Of a stretch of DNA of 64,000 bases, positions 48,015-56,634 are shown in pieces (within the stretch, counting starts at the first letter, position 1; every line of letters starts with the position of its first letter). Location of the stretch: the NCBI RefSeq assembly GCF_018362975.1, contig NZ_CP074371.1:2790001-2854000 (forward strand), written 5' to 3'. Below the pieces are notes generated by a model, which had not been told where the DNA came from, did not search any database, and saw only the letters and a program-made list of their open reading frames with translations. A program made the position numbers and the translations under genes. Source of the stretch: Nocardia tengchongensis. GTDB lineage: Bacteria; Actinomycetota; Actinomycetes; Mycobacteriales; Mycobacteriaceae.

Positions 48015-49709
48015 TCAGACCGCGGCGGCCGCCTTCTCGTCCTTCTCGTCCTTGCCGGCGGCCTGGATGCCGCCTGCGGTTCGCAGCGGCACTTCCTTCC
48101 AGAACAGCACCAGGATGAAGGCGATCAGCGCCACCACCGTGGCCGCCAGGAACACCCAGTCCATGGACTTGGCGAAGCCCTCCTTGAACGGCTGCGCCAG
48201 GGTCGGATCCAGCTTCTGGATGACCGAGCTGTCGTTGAGCACCTGGCCCGCGACCGCCGGATCCTTGGCGACCAGGCCCTTGGCGACCTGCTGGTCGACC
48301 GGGTTGTCACTGGTCATGCCGTCCTTGATGGCCTGCACGTAGGCGGGCTGCTGGGCGGCGTGCTCGAGCGAGGTGGTGATGTTCGGGGCGAGCTGGGTGA
48401 ACAGCACCGACAGGAACACCGCCACACCCAGGGTGCCGCCGATCTGCCGGAAGAAGGTCGCCGCGGCGGTGGACACGCCCATGTCCTTGGGCGGCAACGC
48501 GTTCTGCAGCGCCAGGGTCAGCGGCTGCATCAGGTTGCCCAGACCGAAGCCGGTGATGGCCATGAAGATCATCACGATCCACAGCTTGGTGTCGGCCGAC
48601 ACCAGGTGCAGCAGGAACAGGCCCGCGGTCAGCAGTCCCGCGCCGACCGGCGGGAACAGCTTGTACCGTCCGGTCCGCGAGATCAGCTGACCCGCCAGGA
48701 TCGAGCCGGTCATCATGCCCGCCACCAGCGGCAGCATCAGCAGACCCGCCTTGGTCGGGCTCGCGCCCTGCACCACCTGCAGGTACTGCGGCAGCAGCGT
48801 GATGCCGCCGAACATGGCCGCGCCGACCACCACCGAGATGAGCACGCCCAGGGCGAAGGTGGAGTTCTTGAACATGCGCAGCGGGATCAGGGCGGCGTCG
48901 CCCTGCTTGGCCTCGACGGCGATGAAGCTCAGCACACCGATCGTGCCGAGGGCGTAGCAGAGGATGGCATGTCCACTGGTCCAACCCCATTCGCGGCCCT
49001 GCTCGGCGATCACCAGCAGCGGCACCAGGCCGACGATCAGCGCGGAGATGCCCATCCAGTCGATCGGTACCTTGGTGGCGGGACGCTTGGGCAGCTTGAG
49101 CACGCGGGTCACCACGGCCAGCGCGATGATGCCGATCGGCACGTTCACCAGGAACACCCAGCGCCAGCCGGTGACGCCCAGGATCTGGTCGGTGCCCGAC
49201 AGCAGGCCGCCGATGACCGGTCCCACCACGCTGGAGGTGCCGAACACGGCCAGGAAGTAGCCCTGGTAGCGGGCGCGTTCGCGGGGGGAGACGATGTCGC
49301 CCATGATGGTCAGCGCCAGCGACATCAGACCACCCGCGCCCAGGCCCTGGAAGGCGCGGAAGGCGGCCAGCTCGTACATCGAGGTCGCCATCGAACAGGC
49401 CAGCGAGCCGGCGATGAAGATGGTGATGGCGGCCAGGTAGAACGGCTTGCGGCCGTACATGTCCGACAGCTTGCCGTAGAGCGGGGTGGCCAGCGTCGAG
49501 GTGATCAGGTAGGCGGTGGTGACCCACGCCTGCGCCGAATAGCCTTGCAGCTCATCGGCGATGGTGCGGATGGAGGTCGACACGATGGTCTGATCGAGGG
49601 CGGCCAGCAGCATGCCCATCATCAGGCCGCTCATGATCACGAGGATCTGCTTGTGGGTGAAGCCGGCCGAATTGACTTCCGGTTCCGCCGCTTTCGCTTG
49701 GGTTGTCAC
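48015..49709 (-). CDS. MFS drug exporter, DHA2 (EmrB/QacA) family
   Basis: A 564-residue exporter with about 14 hydrophobic helices. LDQTIVSTSIRTIADEL is motif D1 of the 14-TM DHA2 group, GKLSDMYGRKP is motif A and ARYQGYFLAVFGTSSVVGPVIGGLL is motif C of antiporters. A hydrophilic extracellular loop near residues 425-500 carries the QQPAYVQAIKDG segment. The C-tail is Lys/Ala-rich. It probably exports hydrophobic drugs with proton influx. The GTG start overlaps the marR stop (GTGA), so both are coupled and share the operator at 50291-50307. Confidence 0.93.
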   Translation of the reverse strand: MTTQAKAAEPEVNSAGFTHKQILVIMSGLMMGMLLAALDQTIVSTSIRTIADELQGYSAQAWVTTAYLITSTLATPLYGKLSDMYGRKPFYLAAITIFIAGSLACSMATSMYELAAFRAFQGLGAGGLMSLALTIMGDIVSPRERARYQGYFLAVFGTSSVVGPVIGGLLSGTDQILGVTGWRWVFLVNVPIGIIALAVVTRVLKLPKRPATKVPIDWMGISALIVGLVPLLVIAEQGREWGWTSGHAILCYALGTIGVLSFIAVEAKQGDAALIPLRMFKNSTFALGVLISVVVGAAMFGGITLLPQYLQVVQGASPTKAGLLMLPLVAGMMTGSILAGQLISRTGRYKLFPPVGAGLLTAGLFLLHLVSADTKLWIVMIFMAITGFGLGNLMQPLTLALQNALPPKDMGVSTAAATFFRQIGGTLGVAVFLSVLFTQLAPNITTSLEHAAQQPAYVQAIKDGMTSDNPVDQQVAKGLVAKDPAVAGQVLNDSSVIQKLDPTLAQPFKEGFAKSMDWVFLAATVVALIAFILVLFWKEVPLRTAGGIQAAGKDEKDEKAAAAV

Positions 49710-50254
49710 GAATTGCTCTCCGCGGGTTCGTAATAGGAATTCAGGTCTCTGTGGGCCGCGATATCGGCCAGCATGCGCTGCCGGGTCTCCTCGTACCCGT
49801 CGACGAAGCGGTGCAGCAGGGCGGCGAAGCTCTCGCGCTCGGCGGCAGTCCAGTCGGTCAGCATGCCGCGCAGTGAGTCGTTGCGGCGGGCCCGGATCTG
49901 GGCGGCCACGGTGCGGCCGGCGTCGGTCACGTCGAGCACGCTGGCGCGGCCGTCGGCCGGGTCGGCGCGGCGTTCGATGAGTCCGCGCTTGACCAGGCTC
50001 GCGACCTGGCGGCTGATGGTCGAGGCGTCGGAGTAGAGGTCCTCGGCGAGCGCGCCCGAGCGTTTCGGGCCGCCGTGGATCAGCTGGAACAGGATGCTGA
50101 ACGCGGCCGGCTCGATCTCGCCCGCGGTGAGGGCGGAGATCTGCGCGTTGGTGCGATCGCGCAGCTTGGTGAGCCGGGCGATCTGGTAGGCGATGGCGTC
50201 GACAAGGCCGTCGTCGATGTCGGTGGGGGTGGTCGCCGGGTCATCGTCGGTCAC
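49706..50254 (-). CDS. MarR-family transcriptional repressor
   Basis: A 182-residue MarR protein with a winged-helix core: FQLIHGGPKRSGALAEDLYSDASTISRQVASLVKRGLIERRADPADGR (wing with DxR). N- and C-terminal helices form the dimer interface. It is first in a two-gene operon with an MFS exporter. GTG 50254 was chosen; AAGGAGG lies 11 nt upstream. It most likely represses the operon until a drug ligand binds. Confidence 0.92.
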   Translation of the reverse strand: MTDDDPATTPTDIDDGLVDAIAYQIARLTKLRDRTNAQISALTAGEIEPAAFSILFQLIHGGPKRSGALAEDLYSDASTISRQVASLVKRGLIERRADPADGRASVLDVTDAGRTVAAQIRARRNDSLRGMLTDWTAAERESFAALLHRFVDGYEETRQRMLADIAAHRDLNSYYEPAESNS

Positions 50255-50290
50255 GGTCGGTCTCACCTCCTTGCGTCGTGTAATTGCTTG

Positions 50291-50307
50291 TAGTTGGCAA
50301 CTAGTTG
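50291..50307. promoter_or_regulatory. MarR operator-like overlapping palindromes
   Basis: TAGTTG-G-CAACTA (50291-50303) overlaps CAACTAGTTG (50298-50307), and a further AGTTGTCACTTGGCAA lies at ~50330. They are 37-53 bp above the marR start, where autoregulatory MarR operators (TTG/CAA half-sites) are expected. Confidence 0.7.
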
Positions 50308-50410
50308 TACGGCGCAAGTATTCCGACATAGTTGTCACTTGGCAAGGGATTTCCGGAGGTTGTGTCTCCGCTCACGGCCGAAACGGACAATTCGCCCAAG
50401 AATCGGCTGG

Positions 50411-50902
50411 TCAGGACACTGCGACCGCCGCGGTCACCGCCCCCGTGAGCCGCACCAGATCCCCCGGAGCCAGCTCGATCTCGAGCCCGCGCTTGCCCGC
50501 GCTGCACAGCACCCGGTCCCACTCCAGCGCCGAGGCGTCGATGACGGTGGGCAGCCGCTTCTTCTGCCCCAAGGGCGAAATCCCGCCCAGCACATAACCG
50601 GTCGTGCGTTCGGCCTTGGTCTTGTCGGCCATCGCCGCCTTGCCGCCGCCCAGCGCCGCGGCCGCCGCCTTGAGCGACAACGTGGTCGGCACCGGCAGCA
50701 CCGCCACCGCGAGCCCGCCCGACCCCAGCTCGATCACCAGCGTCTTGAAAATCTGCCCCGCGGTAACCCCGAGCTCCTGCGCCAGCGCGTCGACCGCCTC
50801 GGCCCCGTACGAATCACTGCGCGGGTCATGGGTATACGCGTGCACCCGATGCTCCACCTTCGCCTGCACCAATGCCTTGATCGCGGGAGTAGAAGCGGCC
50901 AT
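50411..50902 (-). CDS. ybaK: Cys-tRNA(Pro)/Cys-tRNA(Cys) deacylase YbaK
   Basis: A 163-residue YbaK/EbsC-type editing protein. [17 protein letters not shown] carries the invariant Lys (~residue 60), and [22 protein letters not shown] is the GGxSPxG-type signature. It hydrolyses mischarged Cys-tRNA(Pro). ATG 50902 lies 7 nt after TAGGGT, suggesting a leaderless message; the frame extends to 50953. It is divergent from sigH. Confidence 0.92.
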   Translation of the reverse strand: MAASTPAIKALVQAKVEHRVHAYTHDPRSDSYGAEAVDALAQELGVTAGQIFKTLVIELGSGGLAVAVLPVPTTLSLKAAAAALGGGKAAMADKTKAERTTGYVLGGISPLGQKKRLPTVIDASALEWDRVLCSAGKRGLEIELAPGDLVRLTGAVTAAVAVS

Positions 50903-50945
50903 GCGGCCCACCCTAGACACCGTGCGCAAGCGGTTTTCGCGGTGT

Positions 50946-50972
50946 GGGAACACGGTGAGCGTTCACCCTGTT
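50946..50972 (+). promoter_or_regulatory. SigH-type promoter before sigH
   Basis: GGGAAC (50946-50951) and GTT (50970-50972) are 18 bp apart, matching the SigH/SigR consensus GGAAY-N17-19-GTT. Mtb sigH is autoregulated by the same type of promoter. Transcription would start near 50980. Confidence 0.75.
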
Positions 50973-51142
50973 GCACGCGATACGCGCTTCTCGGCAACCG
51001 CCTGGCCCACGGAAGAGAAGCACTCGAACCCATGACCAAGGAGGAGTCGGTGACCGTTCTGCTCGAGGAGCGCCCTGCCGGTTTCCGGGCCGAATCCCTG
51101 TTCGCGGTAGATTCAATTGCTACGGCGATCGAAGGGATTAGC

Positions 51143-51862
51143 GTGACGAGCGACGACGACATGGTCGATCGCCGGCGTGATGACGATGCGGACAGCATCG
51201 ACGCCGGTGAGGATCAAGCGGTCGACTATGACGAGGTGAGCGAATCCGGCGCCCGGAGTTCCGAATCGCCCACCGAGCTGGCCGCCCGCTTCGAGCGGGA
51301 CGCCCTGCCGCTGCTGGACCAGCTCTACGGCGCGGCCCTGCGCATGACCCGCAATCCGGCCGACGCCGAGGACCTGGTGCAGGAGACCTTCGCCAAGGCC
51401 TACCAGGGGTTCAAGTCCTTCCGTGAAGGCACCAACCTGCGGGCCTGGCTGTACCGCATCCTGACCAACACCTACATCAACTCGTATCGGAAGAAGCAGC
51501 GCCAGCCCGCGCAGTATCCGACCGACGAGATCACCGACTGGCAGCTCGCCGCCACGGCCGAGCACACATCCCAGGGCCTGCGCTCGGCGGAGATGGAGGC
51601 CCTCGAGGCGCTGCCGGACGACGACATCAAGACCGCCCTGCAGTCGCTGCCGGAGGAATTCCGGATGGCGGTGTACTACGCCGACGTGGAGGGCTTCCCC
51701 TACAAGGAAATCGCCGAGATCATGGGAACTCCCATCGGTACCGTCATGTCCCGTCTGCACCGTGGCCGCAAGCAGCTCAAGGGCCTGCTCGCGGACGTGG
51801 CGCGGGAACGTGGATTCAACCGTTCGGGCAGCGATGCGGCGCGCGAGGAGGTCACCCAGTGA
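51143..51862 (+). CDS. sigH: ECF sigma factor SigH (thiol/heat stress)
   Basis: A 239-residue ECF sigma factor (SigH/SigR group). Region 2 is [21 protein letters not shown] and [25 protein letters not shown]; region 4 is [36 protein letters not shown]. It directs thioredoxin and chaperone genes upon disulfide stress and heat. GTG 51143 has AAGGGA 6 nt upstream. An in-frame ATG at 51031 downstream of the autoregulatory promoter would add 37 residues, recalling the unstable long SigR isoform of Streptomyces. Its stop lies in the repeat preceding rshA. Confidence 0.95.
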   Translation: MTSDDDMVDRRRDDDADSIDAGEDQAVDYDEVSESGARSSESPTELAARFERDALPLLDQLYGAALRMTRNPADAEDLVQETFAKAYQGFKSFREGTNLRAWLYRILTNTYINSYRKKQRQPAQYPTDEITDWQLAATAEHTSQGLRSAEMEALEALPDDDIKTALQSLPEEFRMAVYYADVEGFPYKEIAEIMGTPIGTVMSRLHRGRKQLKGLLADVARERGFNRSGSDAAREEVTQ

Positions 51863-51927
51863 GCGAGCGGAGCGAGCGGAAAATGGGCACAGCCGACGCG
51901 TCGCTCGGGCCGGAGCGAAGCGGAGGC
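51859..51927 (+). repeat. Stop-to-start junction repeat, copy B (sigH-rshA)
   Basis: It begins with GTGAGCGAGCG (containing the sigH stop) and ends GGAGGC directly before the likely rshA start GTG 51928. It resembles 4903-4982; see that entry. It also contains the 15-mer GGAGCGAAGCGGAGG found in the palindrome at 931-1027. Confidence 0.6.
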
Positions 51928-52209
51928 GTGAGCGACGAGATGGAAGAACTGGACTGCTCGGCGGTACTTGCCGATGTCTGGCTGCTCCTGGACAACGAGT
52001 GCGACGAGACCGTCAAGGCGCGACTGCGTGAGCACATCGACCGGTGCTCGCCGTGTGTCGAGGCCTACGGCCTGGAGGAGAAACTCAAGTCGCTGCTTAA
52101 CCGCAAGTGCGGCGGCGACCGCGCCCCGGACTCGCTCCGGCAGCGTCTGACCATGGAGATCCGGACCAGCTACACGGTGGTCGAGACCCGGATCGAACCG
52201 GCCGAATAG
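51928..52209 (+). CDS. rshA: Zinc-binding anti-sigma factor RshA
   Basis: A 93-residue redox-sensing anti-sigma factor of SigH. The zinc-binding anti-sigma motif is HIDRCSPC (His-x3-Cys-x2-Cys, ~residues 37-44), with further Cys at DC10, NEC and RKCGGDRAPDSLRQRL. Oxidation releases SigH. The start is chosen at GTG 51928, by analogy with the Nudix gene whose repeat also ends in GGAGGC at the start codon; the overlapping GTG 51859 would give 116 residues with a low-complexity N-terminus made from the repeat. Confidence 0.9.
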   Translation: MSDEMEELDCSAVLADVWLLLDNECDETVKARLREHIDRCSPCVEAYGLEEKLKSLLNRKCGGDRAPDSLRQRLTMEIRTSYTVVETRIEPAE

Positions 52210-52226
52210 GACATCCCCAGAACAGT

Positions 52227-52266
52227 TGAGCGGCACCCCTTCCCCGGTGGGAAGTGGTGCCGCTCA
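52227..52266 (+). terminator. Hairpin terminator after rshA
   Basis: An outer 11-bp stem (52227-52237 with 52256-52266) and an inner CTTCCC/GGGAAG stem, followed by GCAGTTTTCG. It also lies below the convergent bL37 gene. Confidence 0.85.
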
Positions 52267-52292
52267 GCAGTTTTCGAGCTTATCGAAGCAGC

Positions 52293-52367
52293 TCAGGCGT
52301 TCGGCCGCTTGCCGTGGTTGGCGGCATTCTTCTTGCGGCCACGCTTCTTACGTCCACGCTTACCCAT
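52293..52367 (-). CDS. 50S ribosomal protein bL37 (24 residues)
   Basis: The minus strand encodes MGKRGRKKRGRKKNAANH plus GKRPNA, 24 very basic residues, with GGGAG 7 nt before ATG 52367. Size and sequence fit the actinobacterial ribosomal protein bL37, first seen in mycobacterial ribosome structures, which binds 23S rRNA on the large subunit. Too short for ordinary gene calling, it sits between rshA and the biotinylated protein gene. Confidence 0.85.
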   Translation of the reverse strand: MGKRGRKKRGRKKNAANHGKRPNA

Positions 52368-52458
52368 AGGTAATCTCCCTTCAGTCGGTCGCCATTCTTT
52401 CACGCGTGATCTGCTGTACCTTCAGGGGCTACAGGTCACTCGAAAGCGAGAGGTGTTC

Positions 52459-52674
52459 ATGGCTGAGGAAGTGCTGGCCGAGATGGTGTCGACCGTGCAG
52501 GAGATCCTGGTCTCCGTGGGCGACGAAGTGAAGGCCGACGATCCCGTGGTCATGCTCGAGTCGATGAAGATGGAGATCCCGGTCATCGTGGAGGGCCCCG
52601 GCACCGTGGCCTCGATCAACGTCAAGCCCGGCGACGTCCTGCAGCCCGGCGACCTGATCGCCGTCATCTCCTGA
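52459..52674 (+). CDS. Biotin attachment domain protein (TB7.3-like)
   Basis: A 71-residue single biotinyl domain, same length as Mtb Rv3221c (TB7.3). The biotinylated Lys is in LESMKMEIPV, with flanking VSVGDEVKADDPV and VKPGDVLQPGDLIAVIS sheets. It probably serves as a carrier for a carboxylase system or an unknown biotin-dependent enzyme. ATG 52459 has GAGAGG upstream. The gap before it contains bL37 on the other strand. Confidence 0.92.
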   Translation: MAEEVLAEMVSTVQEILVSVGDEVKADDPVVMLESMKMEIPVIVEGPGTVASINVKPGDVLQPGDLIAVIS

Positions 52675-52759
52675 GCCGAGGCCCCGGCCGCTCCTGGCGC
52701 ATCCTTGCCGTGTCGCGTGGGAACATACACGCGACGTGGGAACAGAGGAGTGTGGGTGA

Positions 52760-54274
52760 ATGTCGACCCTGAGTGAGCTACTGGCCGAGCACACCGATTT
52801 GCCGGGCGCGGCGGTCGACCATTTGCAGCGGGTGGTGGGGGACTGGCAGCTACTGGCGGATCTGTCCTTCGCGGATCTGCTGCTCTGGGTCGGGACCGGA
52901 CCGGTGTCCGACGGCGCGGAGGTGGTGTGCGTGGCCCAGTGCCGGCCCACCACGGCCCCCACCGTGCATCCGGAGGATCTGGTCGGCAGCTATGCCACCA
53001 AAGAGGCGAATCCGCATGTGTTCGAAGCCCTGCTGAACGCCGATATCCAGCGCTTCGAGGCGGACAGCGCCCTGACCGGGGTGTATCACCCGCATCCGGT
53101 GCACGCCATGCGTGAGGCGATCCCGGTGCGGGTCGGCGACCACATCATCGCCGTCCTCGGCCGCGACACCGACACCCAGCGCCGCAAGATGCGGTCCAGC
53201 CTCGAGATCGCCTACATGTCGTGCGCCGACGACCTGTGCCAGATGGTCGCGGACGGCACCTGGCCGGCGCTCGAGGACCGCACCGGCTCGCATTCCAGCC
53301 CGCGCGCGGGCGACGGTTTCATCCGCCTCGACACCGAGGGCACCGTCGTCTACGCCAGCCCCAACGCGCTGTCGGCCTATCACCGCATGGGTTTGCAGAA
53401 CGATCTGGTCGGCCAGGATCTGGCGCTGACCACCCGCTCGCTGATCACCGATCCGTTCGACGCGCAGGAGGTGGTCGGCGACATCCAGGCGGCCCTGGCC
53501 GGAAAGGGCGGGCGCCGAATGGAAGTCGAGGCGCGCGGCGCGACGGTGCTGCTGCGCACCCTGGTGCTGCGCCCGCACGGCGAGCTCGGCGGCGCGGCGG
53601 TGCTGGTCCGCGACGTGACCGAGGTGAAGCGCCGCGACCGAGCCCTGCTGTCCAAGGACGCGACCATCCGCGAGATCCACCACCGGGTGAAGAACAACCT
53701 GCAGACGGTGGCCGCGCTGCTGCGCCTGCAGGCTCGCCGCACCGAGAACGAGGAGGCCCGCCTGGCGTTGACCGAATCGGTCCGCCGGGTCACCTCGATC
53801 GCCTCGGTGCACGAAATGTTGTCGATGTCGGTTGACGAAGAGGTCGATCTGGACGAGGTGGTGGACCGGCTGCTGCCGATCATGGCCGATGTGGCGACCG
53901 TGCACACAGCCCGGATCAAGGTGCGCCGCGCCGGTTCGCTGGGCGTCTTCTCCGCCGAACGCGCGACGCCGCTGGTCATGGTGCTGACCGAGCTGGTGCA
54001 GAACGCCATCGAGCACGCCTTCGACGCGGGTGAGAACGGTACTGTCACAATCCGTTCCGAGCGTTCGGCCCGCTGGCTCGACGTCATCATCAGCGACGAC
54101 GGCCGCGGCCTGCCCGACGGATTCAGCCTGGAGGCCTCCGACCGGCTGGGCCTGCAAATTGTCCGCACACTGGTCACGGCGGAATTGGGCGGCTCGATCG
54201 GACTTCACCCGGGAGCGGATGTGGGAACGGACGCGGTGCTGCGAGTTCCGCTGGGCCGGCGCTCCGCTCGCTGA
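52760..54274 (+). CDS. pdtaS: Sensor histidine kinase PdtaS
   Basis: A 504-residue soluble kinase without membrane segments. An N-terminal GAF-like domain (~5-145), a PAS domain (~175-290) and a HisKA_2/HWE-type phosphoacceptor region, with HH at 307-308 in IREIHHRVKNNLQT, precede the ATPase (LVQNAIEHAF, SDDGRGLPDGF, LGLQIVRTLV). It phosphorylates the antiterminator regulator PdtaR, which acts on RNA; pdtaR is not in the window. Length matches Mtb (501). Gene order TB7.3-pdtaS-whiB1 is as in Mtb. Confidence 0.94.
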   Translation: MSTLSELLAEHTDLPGAAVDHLQRVVGDWQLLADLSFADLLLWVGTGPVSDGAEVVCVAQCRPTTAPTVHPEDLVGSYATKEANPHVFEALLNADIQRFEADSALTGVYHPHPVHAMREAIPVRVGDHIIAVLGRDTDTQRRKMRSSLEIAYMSCADDLCQMVADGTWPALEDRTGSHSSPRAGDGFIRLDTEGTVVYASPNALSAYHRMGLQNDLVGQDLALTTRSLITDPFDAQEVVGDIQAALAGKGGRRMEVEARGATVLLRTLVLRPHGELGGAAVLVRDVTEVKRRDRALLSKDATIREIHHRVKNNLQTVAALLRLQARRTENEEARLALTESVRRVTSIASVHEMLSMSVDEEVDLDEVVDRLLPIMADVATVHTARIKVRRAGSLGVFSAERATPLVMVLTELVQNAIEHAFDAGENGTVTIRSERSARWLDVIISDDGRGLPDGFSLEASDRLGLQIVRTLVTAELGGSIGLHPGADVGTDAVLRVPLGRRSAR

Positions 54275-54388
54275 CCGAAATATGTTGCCTCACGCATAAG
54301 TTCGGGCGGAGTGAAAAACCGACGCCCGAACTTTCGTTCGAAAAGTGGGAATCCCGTTGATCGAGAATTCCCCCCTTTACACACTGAA

Positions 54389-54414
54389 GCCCGGCACCTG
54401 TGTTGGTGCCGGGC
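54389..54414. terminator. Bidirectional hairpin between pdtaS and whiB1
   Basis: A 10-bp perfect stem (54389-54398 with 54405-54414) with a TGTGTT loop lies between the convergent genes. Confidence 0.8.
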
Positions 54415-54474
54415 CGAATTGCGTTGCGGCCCCTAGGCTGGGTGGGCCGTAACGCCTATGTCGTCTAGCTGCAG

Positions 54475-54729
54475 TCAGACGACGCTGCGGGTGCGCGTGC
54501 GCGCGTTGCGACGCTTCAGCGCGCGACGCTCGTCTTCGCTCATTCCACCCCACACGCCGGCGTCCTGGCCCGACTTCAGGGCCCAGGAGAGGCAATCGGC
54601 GGTGACAGGGCAGCGAGCGCAGACCAGCTTGGCATCGGCAATCTGCGCGAGCGCCGGACCACTGTTACCCACCGGGAAGAACAGCTCGGGGTCCTCGTCG
54701 CGACAGATGGCCTTGTGGCGCCAGTCCAT
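54475..54729 (-). CDS. whiB1: WhiB-family iron-sulfur regulator WhiB1
   Basis: An 84-residue WhiB1, the same length as in Mtb. [4Fe-4S] ligands are C9, C37, C40 and C46; GVWGG is at 58-62 and the basic C-terminus reads RRALKRRNARTRTRSVV. WhiB1 is an essential, nitric-oxide-sensitive partner of the housekeeping sigma factor. A CRP-like site lies ~95 bp upstream. Confidence 0.95.
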   Translation of the reverse strand: MDWRHKAICRDEDPELFFPVGNSGPALAQIADAKLVCARCPVTADCLSWALKSGQDAGVWGGMSEDERRALKRRNARTRTRSVV

Positions 54730-54821
54730 TCCTCTGCTCCTTTGCTAGGGCGCGCACGGCGCTGCCCCTTAGGTTTGTGGTCCGTTCACTTGTGCGACTC
54801 GAATGTTTCCGCACGGTTGCT

Positions 54822-54837
54822 TGTGAATGCTTTCACG
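54822..54837. promoter_or_regulatory. CRP-family binding site before whiB1
   Basis: TGTGA-ATGCTT-TCACG matches the CRP consensus TGTGA-N6-TCACA in nine of ten specified bases. In Mtb whiB1 is controlled by the CRP homologue Rv3676, so the site probably is functional. Confidence 0.65.
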
Positions 54838-54984
54838 AACACCGTAGATGTCAATAGATACCTGGTGCACCGTGGGGAAGCTCACGCTGTAAGACCCCTA
54901 CAAGGGGGTCCGCCGTGTCATTTGTACTCGGTCGAGCGGGTTTTCGCAGCGCAACAACGAGTTTTCTCAGGTGTGTCGAACCGG

Positions 54985-55923
54985 CTAGGGCTTCGGCGCG
55001 ACCACATCGAGGATATCCGGGACGGCTGTGAAATTCACCATGTTGCGTCGACCGATGAAGTCGCCGTCGATTTGCAACCCGATCGGTTCTTCCGCCGTGA
55101 CGGTTACGCCCGGAACGTCGTCCTCGCGAAACAATGTGTGGCCCTTGGGTTCCGCACCGGCCGACAGCAACTGCCGCGCGACCATCAGGGTGGGCAGAAC
55201 ACCCATGGTGCGCATGGCAAACACCCCGAGACCGGATTCGAAGGTGGTGCCCGGGTTGGTGATGACGGGCGTGTTGTCGAGATATGTCCAGGGACTGGCG
55301 TTGGTCACGAATGCGTAATGCACGTTCGTGACCGGTTCGTGACCTGGAATGTCCAAGGTCACTTGCGGGGCACGACGTTTGGCGCGGAAGAACTGCTGGA
55401 CCGTGGTGCGCAGATAACGAGCGGGCGTGGCGGACTTGCCCTTCGCGCGTTTGGCGTCGATGACCTCGCACACATCCGCGTCCAGACCCACACCCGCGCT
55501 GAAGCAGAACCAGCGATCGTCGGCCACGCCCAGGCCGATGCGGCGGTCCGCGCTGTCGGCCAGCAGATCGATGAGCTGATTGGCGGCGGTCACCGGATCC
55601 GGCTCGATGCCCAGCGAGCGCGCGAACACATTCGCCGAACCGCCCGGAATGATCCCCAGCCGCGGCAGCCACTCCCGGCGCGGCTGCCCGGGCAGCGGGA
55701 GGAAGCCGTTGATGGTCTCGTTCACGGTGCCGTCGCCGCCGTGCACCACGATCAGATCCATCCGGCTGTCGGCGGCCCAGGCGGCCAACTCGGCGGCGTG
55801 CCCCCGCCGCTCGGTCTGGCGCACGGTGAGTTCGGTGCGGCTTTCCAGCGCGTGGGCGAGCAGATCGCGAGTGGACCGGGTGGTCGAGGTGGCATTGGGG
55901 TTCACGATCAGCAACGTCCGCAC
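54985..55923 (-). CDS. Diacylglycerol kinase-family lipid kinase
   Basis: A 312-residue lipid kinase with [13 protein letters not shown], the nucleotide loop VVHGGDGTVNETINGFL (~60-77) and the GGSANVFARSLG motif. These enzymes phosphorylate diacylglycerol or related lipids at the membrane. GTG 55923 lies 7 nt after TAGGCT, the leaderless pattern; an upstream GTG 55977 (330 residues) is possible but has no ribosome-binding site. Counterpart of Rv3218, divergent from the membrane protein. Confidence 0.88.
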   Translation of the reverse strand: MRTLLIVNPNATSTTRSTRDLLAHALESRTELTVRQTERRGHAAELAAWAADSRMDLIVVHGGDGTVNETINGFLPLPGQPRREWLPRLGIIPGGSANVFARSLGIEPDPVTAANQLIDLLADSADRRIGLGVADDRWFCFSAGVGLDADVCEVIDAKRAKGKSATPARYLRTTVQQFFRAKRRAPQVTLDIPGHEPVTNVHYAFVTNASPWTYLDNTPVITNPGTTFESGLGVFAMRTMGVLPTLMVARQLLSAGAEPKGHTLFREDDVPGVTVTAEEPIGLQIDGDFIGRRNMVNFTAVPDILDVVAPKP

Positions 55924-56064
55924 GTGACGCAGCCTACTGAGGTCCGCCGCGACACGGATGCCCGAGTCGGTTGACACGAGGGCTCGAGGTGGTCCAGCGG
56001 GCCGGTGAATGCGGGTGGGCGGGTCCGGGATTCGTCAACGACGCTCGGTCGTAGGCTGGGGGAC

Positions 56065-56502
56065 GTGGCTGAGCAGAACCAGGGCGAGAACAAGTCGGCG
56101 GGCGACACGGGGGCCGTGCCCACCACGGTGCGCGTGGCGGGTGCGCTGGTCGCGCTCGAAGGCGCGGCCGGACTGGTCGCGATGGTGGTGCTGATCATCG
56201 TCGGGCTGGACGGGGCCGCGCAGAGCGCGAAGAACAGCTATCTCACCGCCGGGTACGCGGCGATCCTCGGCAGCATGGTGCTGGCCGCCGGCATCACCCT
56301 GATGCGCGGCAAGCGGTGGGGTCGCGCACTGGCCACGCTGACGCAGTTGCTGCTGCTGGGCGTCGCCTACTACATGTTCACCTCGGGGCGTCCGGAGTTC
56401 GGGACGCCGCTGGGACTGCTCGCGCTGGGCACCCTGGGCGCGCTGTTCGCGCCCGCCTCGACCAAGTGGATGGCCGAGGGTTACGGCTCGACCGAGGAGT
56501 AG
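56065..56502 (+). CDS. Four-helix membrane protein (Rv3217c-like)
   Basis: A 145-residue protein with four hydrophobic segments (about 26-50, 60-82, 88-108 and 113-135), short basic loops and an acidic C-terminus. Length is nearly that of Mtb Rv3217c (143), also adjacent to the lipid kinase. GTG 56065 follows TAGGCT by 7 nt, suggesting a leaderless message. No motif points to a function. Confidence 0.82.
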   Translation: MAEQNQGENKSAGDTGAVPTTVRVAGALVALEGAAGLVAMVVLIIVGLDGAAQSAKNSYLTAGYAAILGSMVLAAGITLMRGKRWGRALATLTQLLLLGVAYYMFTSGRPEFGTPLGLLALGTLGALFAPASTKWMAEGYGSTEE

Positions 56503-56560
56503 CCGCCGGACTGCGCCGGGCCGTTCCGACGGCTCAGTGGCGCGTGAACCGATTTCTGGA

Positions 56561-56585
56561 CGCTCGCCCACCTCTTGGGTGAGCG
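56561..56585. terminator. Bidirectional hairpin terminator
   Basis: A 10-bp stem with one G-T pair (56561-56570 with 56576-56585) lies between the convergent membrane protein and GNAT genes. Confidence 0.65.
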
Positions 56586-56634
56586 AGCGCTTTCCGGCGG
56601 ATCTGCGGCGCCCTAGAACGCCGGCCGCGGATCC

